A DNA stretch of 16,531 bases from JACQFK01 sp035644495 (GTDB taxonomy: Bacteria; Planctomycetota; MHYJ01; JACPRB01): positions 1 to 16,531 of the forward strand of contig DASQOM010000122.1 in NCBI GenBank assembly GCA_035644495.1. Direction: 5' to 3'. Positions within the stretch are counted from its first letter, which is position 1; every line of letters starts with the position of its first letter. The translations under genes were made by a program, and so were the position numbers. The notes beneath the pieces are model-generated. The model had not been told where the DNA came from. It worked only from the letters and a program-made list of their open reading frames with translations, and searched no databases. Positions 6,942-13,209 of this stretch are shown one piece after another.

Positions 6942-7418
6942 TCAGTTGATCGCCATGGCGGATTCCGTGCACCAGCCCGCACGAACCTCGTCCGCCTTCC
7001 CGGAGCCGGTCTCGAAGGCGCCCGGATAATAAAACCACTCGATCTTGTCGAAGCCCAGGGTCAGGTTCTCATAGGGGGTCCGGACGTCGCCCTGGGGGCT
7101 GCCCGAGAGCGAGTGCATCGTGACGCGGACCTGCGAAAGCCGGATCTCCATGAACTTCGATTTGCGGGCGTCGGTCTGGCAGAGCTCGATCGTCGCGAAC
7201 TGGAACATCCGCCCTTCGGCGGCCGCGCGGGCGAGCAGCGGCATGGTCCGATCGGCGAACTTGCAGATCGAGAGGTCCGTCATGTTCACGGGGCCCCCGC
7301 GCGGCGGGGGAGCACAGACGCTGTGGCTGAAGGAATCGATCGCCATCCAGCCGTGATGCGCCTGCTCGGTGCACTCGCCGGCGATCCCGTCGATCTTGAG
7401 GTAGGTCGTGTAGCCCAT
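6942..7418 (-). CDS. hcp: Hcp-family (type VI secretion tube-like) protein, orphan
   Basis: 158 residues from ATG 7418. The opening MGYTTYLKIDGIAGEC, the WMAIDSFSHSV segment, MTDLSICKFADRTMPLLARAAAEG, a FATIELCQT strand, FMEIRLSQVRVTMHSL and the ending ENLTLGFDKIEWFYYP follow the Hcp1/DUF796 beta-barrel pattern (Hcp proteins are about 160 residues and form stacked hexameric rings). An ATG at 7430 is in frame, but its following GGAGGAG is the ideal SD for ATG 7418, whose product starts where family members start. There are no other type VI genes in the window, so a role as a secretion tube, effector carrier or unrelated oligomer is open. It lies 48 bases after the multifunctional enzyme, same strand, with no terminator between, and is closed by the hairpin at 6887-6928. 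Family call good, function uncertain. Confidence 0.83.
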   Translation of the reverse strand: MGYTTYLKIDGIAGECTEQAHHGWMAIDSFSHSVCAPPPRGGPVNMTDLSICKFADRTMPLLARAAAEGRMFQFATIELCQTDARKSKFMEIRLSQVRVTMHSLSGSPQGDVRTPYENLTLGFDKIEWFYYPGAFETGSGKADEVRAGWCTESAMAIN

Positions 7419-7466
7419 GGTCTCCTCCATCCTGTTGCCATAGGAAGAAGGAAAGGGCCGCCCGGG

Positions 7467-9758
7467 TTACAGGTCCGCCACGCCCTGCGACAGCACCAGT
7501 TCGCCCGCCGCGTTCGACGTCTCGAACTCGACGCGGTCGCCGCCCTTCCAGAACGACGTCTTCAGCACGTCGCCCGGATAGACCGGCTTGGCGAAGCGGA
7601 CCTGGAGCTTCTTCGGCGGCTGCGGGAACGTGGCCGCGACCAGCGCCAGGGTCCCTAGGCCGTGCAGGATCACGTCCTTGAATCCCGCCGACTGCGCGAA
7701 GCCTTTGTCCACGTGGATCGGATTCATGTCCCCCGATGCCTCCGCATAGCGGCGGGGAAGGTCGGGGGCGACGGTGACCGTCGAGATCGACGTCGCCGCC
7801 GGTCTCACCGGCGGGGCAGGGGGGGCCGATTTCGCGCCCCTGGACTCGCCGCGGAAGAAGAGGCGCGACTCCATCTCGACGACGAGCTCTCCCTCGCGGA
7901 AGATGCTCTGGCCGAAATTGAGCACCTGGCCGGAGGACTTGTCCTCGATGCCGAGGACGCGGCCTCGCGGCGTGATCAGATCCCAGGCTTTCAGCGGCTT
8001 ATGGAAGACGAAGACCTGCTCGCCGTGCACCATGCGCGAGAGCTCGCCGTTGAAGTCGGGATCCTCGAACAGCTTGACGAAGGGGTCCTTGACCAGCGTC
8101 ACCGGGAAGACGACGGAGCCCGGAGCGCCGACGGCCGCGTCGAAGGCGGCCAGCTGCTCCGGGCGGATCAGCTGCGCGGCGCCGCCATAACGTTTGCCGA
8201 TCAGCGAGCGGTGCAGCCCCATTTCGGGGGCGAACGTGAACATCTGCCGGAACTTCAGCCAGCTCGGGAGATGGGTGATCTTGATCTTCCCCTCGCCGAA
8301 CGCCTTCTGGGCGTCGAGCGAGCCGCCGATGATCCCTGCGAGCGTCGCCCCGTCGGTCGTGATCGTGCAGGTGGCCAGCGGGACCGGCGGCTTCACCGAC
8401 GCCGCCTTGTCCCTGATCTCGAGCGTCGCGGCCTGGCCGTCGACCTTGAAGAGCAGCGTGGCGTTGAAGCCCGCCGCCTTGTCGGGGATGAACTGGGCCT
8501 GCAGCCGCGCGAGCAGGGAGGGGAGGTCGACCGGGCACGTCGACGCGGGCGCAGCGGCGGCGGCCGGGGCGCCGACCTTGATCTTTTTGAAGTCGAAGGC
8601 CTTCCCGAACTTGCCGAGGTCCGGCACCTTCGTGGCCTTGAGCTTGCCGGACATGAACGCCATATCGCCTTTGACGCGGCCTTCGACCATTCCGATCAGC
8701 GTGTCGGCGTCGGTGGTGATCACGGAGGTCGGCGCGTCCGGCTTGCCCTCGGCGACGCGGACCTTCTTGTCCTTCACCTCGACGGTCCAGTCTCCGGAGC
8801 CGGTGACGGCGAAGTGGATGAGCGTGTCCCAGCCCGCGGCCTTTTCGGGATCGAACGCGCCGGGCAGGGCCTTGAAGATCCCGGCGACCTTGTTGCCGCC
8901 GCCCGCGGGCGCAGCAGCCGCGGCGGTTTTCGGAGCCTCCGGCGTTCGGATCCATGCGTTGACCTCGGCGGGGGTCCAGGGATCCTTCTTCTCCCTGCCC
9001 TCGCTGGTCTCCATCCGGTACTCGAACAGATGGCGGCCGTGGACACCGATGATGCGGCCCGTCAGATCCTTGGCGAGGTCGCTCGCGAAGTAGACGACGA
9101 CCGGCGACACTTCCTCGGGACGGTATTCGGCCGGGACGCTGTCGATCTCCTCGGTCATGCGCGTCTTGGCGATGGGCGCGATCGCGTTGACGGTGATGCC
9201 GTCCTTGAGCAGCTCCATCGACGCGGTCAGGGTGAAGCCGTAGATGCCGGCCTTGGCGGCGCTGTAGTTCGACTGGCCGAAGTTGCCCTTGAGGCCCGCG
9301 ACGGACGTCGTGTTGATGATGCGGCCGCCCGTGCCTTTCTCCTTCATGACTTTCGCCGCCGCGCGGGTGCACGCGAAGGTGCCGCGCAGGTGGACCGCGA
9401 TCACGAGGTCCCACATGTCGTCCGTCATGTTGTGGATCGTCTTGTCGCGCAGGATGCCGGCGTTGTTGACGAGGATATCGACGCGGCCGAACGCGTCGAC
9501 CGCGGCCTTGACGATCTTGTCGGCGCCGTCCGAAACGGAGTCGTAGTTCGGGACGGCCTCGCCGCCGGCCTTCGTGATTTCGGCGACGACGGTGTCGGCC
9601 ATCTTCGCGCCCGTGCCCCCGCTGCCGTCGCGCGAGACGCCGGGGTCGTTGACGACGATCTTCGCGCCCTCGGCGGCCATGGCCAGCGCATGCGCGCGGC
9701 CCAGCCCGCCGCCGGCGCCCGTGATGATCGCGACCTTCCCTTCGAGCAGCTTCATCAT
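7467..9758 (-). CDS. MFE-2-like multifunctional beta-oxidation enzyme (SDR - SCP2 - SCP2 - MaoC/hydratase 2)
   Basis: 763 residues. The SDR domain, 1-250, has TGAGGGLG (13-20, NAD site), NNAG (98-101), Ser152, Tyr165 and Lys169. Its VNDPG, ILRD, VHLRGTF and NFGQSNYSAAKAG signatures are those of peroxisomal D-3-hydroxyacyl-CoA dehydrogenases. Two SCP2-like lipid-binding domains follow at about 291-395 and 410-510, joined by Ala-rich linkers (279-290, 397-406). A hydratase-2 half-hotdog spans about 515-640 and a MaoC half 655-763, with YAEASGDMNPIHVD (Asp677, His682 dyad) and ILHGLGTLA. It should hydrate enoyl-CoA to (3R)-hydroxyacyl-CoA and oxidise it to 3-ketoacyl-CoA. GGAGG at 9760-9764 sits 4 bases before the second ATG (9755), so Met2 may be the true start. 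It is third of the catabolic genes, 36 bases after thiolase. Confidence 0.93.
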   Translation of the reverse strand: MMKLLEGKVAIITGAGGGLGRAHALAMAAEGAKIVVNDPGVSRDGSGGTGAKMADTVVAEITKAGGEAVPNYDSVSDGADKIVKAAVDAFGRVDILVNNAGILRDKTIHNMTDDMWDLVIAVHLRGTFACTRAAAKVMKEKGTGGRIINTTSVAGLKGNFGQSNYSAAKAGIYGFTLTASMELLKDGITVNAIAPIAKTRMTEEIDSVPAEYRPEEVSPVVVYFASDLAKDLTGRIIGVHGRHLFEYRMETSEGREKKDPWTPAEVNAWIRTPEAPKTAAAAAPAGGGNKVAGIFKALPGAFDPEKAAGWDTLIHFAVTGSGDWTVEVKDKKVRVAEGKPDAPTSVITTDADTLIGMVEGRVKGDMAFMSGKLKATKVPDLGKFGKAFDFKKIKVGAPAAAAAPASTCPVDLPSLLARLQAQFIPDKAAGFNATLLFKVDGQAATLEIRDKAASVKPPVPLATCTITTDGATLAGIIGGSLDAQKAFGEGKIKITHLPSWLKFRQMFTFAPEMGLHRSLIGKRYGGAAQLIRPEQLAAFDAAVGAPGSVVFPVTLVKDPFVKLFEDPDFNGELSRMVHGEQVFVFHKPLKAWDLITPRGRVLGIEDKSSGQVLNFGQSIFREGELVVEMESRLFFRGESRGAKSAPPAPPVRPAATSISTVTVAPDLPRRYAEASGDMNPIHVDKGFAQSAGFKDVILHGLGTLALVAATFPQPPKKLQVRFAKPVYPGDVLKTSFWKGGDRVEFETSNAAGELVLSQGVADL

Positions 9759-9763
9759 GCCTC

Positions 9764-9791
9764 CACAGAGTTCTCCTCTGTGTCCCTGTGT
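9764..9791 (-). other. Intercistronic hairpin beside the SD of the multifunctional-enzyme gene, with octamer tandem
   Basis: In the 36-base spacer between thiolase and the multifunctional enzyme, CACAGAG (9764-9770) and CTCTGTG (9776-9782) form a perfect 7-bp stem with a 5-nt loop. It directly abuts the GGAGG at 9760-9764, sharing one base. CTCTGTGT/CCCTGTGT (9776-9791) is also an imperfect 8-bp tandem. A translational role is possible but untested. Confidence 0.4.
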
Positions 9792-9794
9792 TTT

Positions 9795-10901
9795 CTACAC
9801 GCGTTCGATGATCGTGGCGACGCCCTGGCCCATGCCGATGCACATCGTGACCAGGCCGCGCTTCAGGTTGCGCCGCTCCAGCTCGTAGAGGATCGTGGTC
9901 AGCAGCCGCGCGCCCGAGCTGCCCAGCGGGTGGCCGAGGGCGATGGCGCCGCCGTTGACGTTGACGCGGGCGGGATCGGCGCCGGTCTCCTTCATCCACG
10001 CGAGCACGACGGGCGCGAAGGCCTCGTTGCACTCGAAGAGGTCGATGTCCTTCATCTTGAGGCCCGCCATCCGCAGCACCTTCTCGGTCGCCGGGATCGG
10101 GCCTGTGAGCATGAGGGTCGGGTCGACGCCGACCGACGCGGACGCCACGAGTTTCGCGCGCGGGCGCTTCTCGAGCTGCTTTGCCTTCGCGGTGGACGCG
10201 ATCAGCAGCGCCGCGGCGCCGTCGGAAATCTGGCTGCTGTTGCCCGCCGTGATGACGCCGCCCTCCTTGAAGGCGGGCTTCAGGGTGCCCATCTTCTCGA
10301 TGGACGTGCCCTTGCGCGGGCCTTCGTCGGTGTCGCGCCCGTCGATCGGCAGGATCTCGGGTTTGAAGTGGGCCTTGAGGGCCTTCTGATGGCTGCCGAA
10401 CGAAAACTCGTCCAGCTGCCGGCGCGAGAGCTGCCACTTTTCGGCGATGAACTCCGCCGAGATGCCCTGCGAGACGAGGTCGAAGCGGTCGGTGATGCGC
10501 GAGGAGAAGGGCGCGCCGTCGCTGCCCATCGGCACGCGGGTCATGGACTCCGTGCCCGCGCCGATCGCGAGCTCGGCCTGGCCCGAGATCACCTCCGCGG
10601 CCGCGAAGGCGACCGCCTGGAGGCTGGAAGCGCAGAGCCGGTTCACCGCCGCGGCGGGGACCGTCACCGGGAACCCGCCCGCGAGGGCGGCGTTCCGGGC
10701 GATATTGAAGCCCTGCTCCTGGACCTGCGTGACGCAGCCCAGGACGATATCGTCGACCGAGGCGGGGTCGATCCCGTTGCGCTTCACGAGCGCGGCCATG
10801 ACCTCGCCCGCGAGGTCGTCGGGCCTCCAGTTGGCGAGGAACCCGTCCTTCTTGCCGATCGGCGTCCGCAGGGCGTCGATGATCACCGCTTCGTTAGTCA
10901 C
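9795..10901 (-). CDS. Acetyl-CoA C-acyltransferase (3-ketoacyl-CoA thiolase)
   Basis: 368 residues, slightly shorter than the usual ~390. Thiolytic cleavage of 3-ketoacyl-CoA, the last step of the spiral. All catalytic residues are visible: nucleophile Cys90 in VNRLCASSLQ, His324 in GGAIALGHPLGSSGAR, Cys354 in MCIGMGQG, plus NEAFAP. The start is GTG 10899-10901 (GTGACTAA overlaps the dehydrogenase stop by 8 bases), with GGAGG at 10907-10911, 5 bases away, so translation is coupled to the dehydrogenase. MTNEAVIIDALRTPIG is the normal family N-terminus, which supports this start. It could act as degradative thiolase or acetoacetyl-CoA thiolase; its place beside acyl-CoA dehydrogenase and MFE-2-like enzyme favours fatty-acyl degradation. 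Cytoplasmic, tetrameric in relatives. Confidence 0.95.
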   Translation of the reverse strand: MTNEAVIIDALRTPIGKKDGFLANWRPDDLAGEVMAALVKRNGIDPASVDDIVLGCVTQVQEQGFNIARNAALAGGFPVTVPAAAVNRLCASSLQAVAFAAAEVISGQAELAIGAGTESMTRVPMGSDGAPFSSRITDRFDLVSQGISAEFIAEKWQLSRRQLDEFSFGSHQKALKAHFKPEILPIDGRDTDEGPRKGTSIEKMGTLKPAFKEGGVITAGNSSQISDGAAALLIASTAKAKQLEKRPRAKLVASASVGVDPTLMLTGPIPATEKVLRMAGLKMKDIDLFECNEAFAPVVLAWMKETGADPARVNVNGGAIALGHPLGSSGARLLTTILYELERRNLKRGLVTMCIGMGQGVATIIERV

Positions 10902-12102
10902 TGCCGCCTCCCTGATTGAGATAGCGGACGATCGTGTTGCGCTGGATCTCCGCCGTGCCTTCCCAGATCTTGAAAATGATCGCGTCCATGAGCCAACGGC
11001 CGCAATCGTATTCCTTCATGAACCCGTACCCCCCGTGGATCTGGATGGCCTCCAGGCAGCACTGCACCGCGAGGTCGCCGCAGTAGAGCTTTGCCTGGCT
11101 GCCTTCGCCGCGGGTGAAGGGGACGTTGTTCGTGGCCATCCAGGCCGCCTTCCAGACCAGGCCGCGCGCGGCCTGGATCTGCGTCTCCATGTCGGCCAGC
11201 TTGTGGCCGATCGCCTGGAACTCGATGATCGGTTTCTTCTGCACGCGGGTCTTCGCATAGGCGAGACCCGTCTCGAAGGCCGCCCGGGCGATGCCGAGCG
11301 CCGCGGAGGCGACCATCACGCGCGACGATTCGAGCGTCGCGACGACGCCCATCATGCCTCCGGTCGACTCGCTGCCCAGCTTGTTCTCGAGCGGGACGCG
11401 GACGTCCTCGAGGTGGACTTCCGTCGTATTGGTCGCGAGCACGCCCCACTTGACGTAGTCGGAGCCGGGCTTGAGACCCTTCGCGCCTTTCTCGACGATG
11501 AAGCCCGCCAGGCCCTGGACGCGCTCGCCCGTCGACTGCGCCCCGGGATTGGTCTGGGCGATGACGACGTAGGTGTCCGCGATGCCGCCGTTGGTGATGA
11601 ACTGCTTCACGCCGTTGAGAACCCAGCTGTTCCCGTCCTTCCGCGCGGTCGTGGTCATGCCGGTGACGTTCGACCCGGCGCCCGGCTCGGTGAGGCAGAA
11701 GGCGCCGATATGGGGCATCTTGGCGTCGTTGTTCGGGTTGCAGAAGCGCTCCAGCCACTTCTTGTTCTGCTCGGGGGTGCCCATGGCCTCGATGGCCTTG
11801 GCGCAGAGACCGCTCGCGACGATGTGGATCGCGATGCCGGCGTCGCCCCAGCAGAGTTCCTCGACCATGAGGCAGGTGATCAGCTTGTCGGTGACCCCCA
11901 GGCCGCCGTAGTCGGCGGGGAAGTAGTAGTCGATCAGGCGCAGGCCGTTGGCCTTCTTCAGGACCTCGTCGAGCTCGTCATGCGGGATCTTCTCGCCCTT
12001 GCGGTAGTACTTGTCCGCGAGGGGCCGGATCTCGGTCCGCGCGAAGTCGCGGGCCATGTCCGCCATCATCTTCTGTTCTTCGTTGAGCGCGAAATCGACC
12101 AT
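10894..12102 (-). CDS. Acyl-CoA dehydrogenase
   Basis: 402 residues, typical length. FAD-dependent alpha,beta-desaturation of acyl-CoA, the first step of beta-oxidation, passing electrons to an electron-transfer flavoprotein not encoded here. Domains: alpha N-terminal about 1-125, middle beta about 130-230 with signature AFCLTEPGAGSNV (134-146), and a C-terminal four-helix domain with IQIHGGYGFMKEY (353-365). Glu381 in IWEGTAEIQR is the catalytic base position of short/medium-chain enzymes. ATG 12102 is 3 bases after the padR stop, with AAGGGA at 12109-12114 as a modest SD. The stop overlaps thiolase by 8 bases. Chain-length or substrate class (linear, branched, steroid side chain) cannot be decided from sequence alone. 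Confidence 0.95.
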   Translation of the reverse strand: MVDFALNEEQKMMADMARDFARTEIRPLADKYYRKGEKIPHDELDEVLKKANGLRLIDYYFPADYGGLGVTDKLITCLMVEELCWGDAGIAIHIVASGLCAKAIEAMGTPEQNKKWLERFCNPNNDAKMPHIGAFCLTEPGAGSNVTGMTTTARKDGNSWVLNGVKQFITNGGIADTYVVIAQTNPGAQSTGERVQGLAGFIVEKGAKGLKPGSDYVKWGVLATNTTEVHLEDVRVPLENKLGSESTGGMMGVVATLESSRVMVASAALGIARAAFETGLAYAKTRVQKKPIIEFQAIGHKLADMETQIQAARGLVWKAAWMATNNVPFTRGEGSQAKLYCGDLAVQCCLEAIQIHGGYGFMKEYDCGRWLMDAIIFKIWEGTAEIQRNTIVRYLNQGGGSD

Positions 12103-12105
12103 GCT

Positions 12106-12660
12106 CTATCCCTTAACGCTTGCCCTTTCCTCGACCTTCTTCCGAAGCTTCAGCCACCAGCGTTCGCTGGAGCCCGCGATCTCCTTGGCTTTTTCGCGCA
12201 GGTAGTACAGGTGGAACGGCCAGCGCACCGGGAAGCGCTGCTCCAGAGTATGCAGGGAATCGCGGAGCCGGTCGAGATCCGCGAGATGTTTGTCGACGGC
12301 CCGGACGACGGTCTCGGGGGGCAGCCGGGGGGTGAAGTAGAGGGCGATGTCGAAGGGCGTCACGATCCGGTGGCCCTGGGACAGGGCCTGCTCCAGCAGC
12401 TCCGCGAAGGCCTTGCTCCCTCCGGGGGTGATCCGGTAGACCCGCTGCTCGGGCCGCTTCCCCTTGCGGGAGACGCTTCCCTTGACCCAGCCCCGGGCTT
12501 CCATGCGCTTGAGGGTGTAGTAGACCGTGCCCGAAGTCATTTCCAGCAGCTGCTCCAGCCGCTCGTCGATGGCCCGTTTCAGGTCGTAGCCCGAGCGCGG
12601 GGCCTCCTCGATGAAGCCGAGCAGGGTGATCGCATTGACGGGGTCGATGGTCGCCGGCAT
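12106..12660 (-). CDS. PadR-family transcriptional regulator
   Basis: 184 residues. An N-terminal winged helix (about 8-85) contains LLGFIEEAPRSGYDLKRAID, the recognition-helix segment TSGTVYYTLKRMEARGWV and the wing KRPEQRVYRITPGGSKAF. A helical dimerisation domain (about 95-175) resembles the Vir/PadR C-terminal fold and ends in a basic tail. Members usually repress a neighbouring gene and their own, releasing DNA on binding a small ligand, here perhaps an acyl-CoA or aromatic compound. The stop is 3 bases before the acyl-CoA dehydrogenase ATG, so this is the first gene of the catabolic operon. There is no SD; a short leader of about 10 nt is predicted from the TAGAAT box upstream. Confidence 0.9.
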   Translation of the reverse strand: MPATIDPVNAITLLGFIEEAPRSGYDLKRAIDERLEQLLEMTSGTVYYTLKRMEARGWVKGSVSRKGKRPEQRVYRITPGGSKAFAELLEQALSQGHRIVTPFDIALYFTPRLPPETVVRAVDKHLADLDRLRDSLHTLEQRFPVRWPFHLYYLREKAKEIAGSSERWWLKLRKKVEERASVKG

Positions 12661-12694
12661 ATCTATTACTTAAACCATTCTAATTAAACTATAT
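12661..12694 (-). promoter_or_regulatory. AT-rich promoter/operator region of padR and the beta-oxidation operon
   Basis: A sharply AT-rich island in a GC-rich window. On the minus strand it holds TATAGT (12693-12688) and TAGAAT (12682-12677), each 5/6 to the -10 consensus, and two GTTTAA copies (12689-12684 and 12675-12670) 14 bases apart. No good -35 is visible. Because PadR proteins commonly autoregulate, the repeated GTTTAA is a candidate operator. Confidence 0.5.
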
Positions 12695-12726
12695 CACGCG
12701 GAAAGCGCCGGAACGAGGATTTTTGT

Positions 12727-13176
12727 TCACGATTGCTTTCGGGAGAGGATCCCGTCGGCGGCCCCCAGGCCCAGCCCGACTCCGCCCAGCAGCGCGGGCG
12801 CCAGGAAGTAGCCCATCTTCAGGGGATTGATCGTCTCGATGCCGACGGGATGGGGGTCGAGCAGCACCATCGTGATGACGAGGTTGACGAAGCCCAGAAA
12901 GGAGCCGTACCGCACGGCGGTCCTGAGGATCACCGGCCGCGGCTGGTTCCGGCGGGCCAGGAAGTCCAGCCGCACGCTGATCAGGATGGAAAGGAGGAAG
13001 GCTCCGGGAGCGCCCGCCATCATCAGCCACAGGAGCATCAGGCCGATCAGCGGCAGGGGATTCCGTCCGATGGCCGTCTGAGGATTCAGGAGGGCCATCC
13101 CTCCCATCAAGGCGACCATGATCAGCGAGGCCGCCAGCAGGCCATACAGGGCGCCGAGGATGATCGCCTTCACCAT
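12727..13176 (-). CDS. Four-helix integral membrane protein, unknown
   Basis: 149 residues. Hydrophobic segments at about 5-29, 40-66, 88-108 and 119-142, with LDFLARRNQPRPVILR forming a basic loop between the second and third that is probably cytoplasmic. No recognised family. ATG 13176 has no SD; TACAAT (13191-13186, 5/6 to -10) is 9 bases upstream, suggesting a very short leader. A five-codon open frame (ATG 13187-13185) overlaps the start and is probably incidental. It lies 24 bases after the deacetylase stop on the same strand, so it may also be read through from it. Length, hydrophobicity pattern and codon use support a real gene; function not proposed. Confidence 0.7.
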   Translation of the reverse strand: MVKAIILGALYGLLAASLIMVALMGGMALLNPQTAIGRNPLPLIGLMLLWLMMAGAPGAFLLSILISVRLDFLARRNQPRPVILRTAVRYGSFLGFVNLVITMVLLDPHPVGIETINPLKMGYFLAPALLGGVGLGLGAADGILSRKQS

Positions 13177-13190
13177 TCAGAAATCATTGT

Positions 13191-13209
13191 ACCCCCCGGG
13201 TCAGGGGGT
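13191..13209 (-). terminator. Short GC hairpin overlapping the deacetylase stop codon
   Basis: ACCCCC (13191-13196) and GGGGGT (13204-13209) form a perfect 6-bp stem with a 7-nt loop that includes the TGA stop (13201-13203) of the deacetylase gene. There is no T run on the minus strand, so it is at best a weak terminator or a pause or stability element before the downstream membrane-protein gene. Confidence 0.35.

Noticed and set aside
7662..10919. Very long plus-strand open frame (over 1000 codons) antisense to the multifunctional enzyme and thiolase
   Set aside because: It is Arg/Asp/Gly-rich low-information sequence with no family motifs and lies wholly opposite two genes with complete catalytic motifs; a high-GC third-position shadow.
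13173..13187. Five-codon minigene (ATG 13187-13185) overlapping the start of the 12727-13176 membrane protein as a regulatory uORF
   Set aside because: No SD, and the predicted transcript start lies downstream of it; likely chance.
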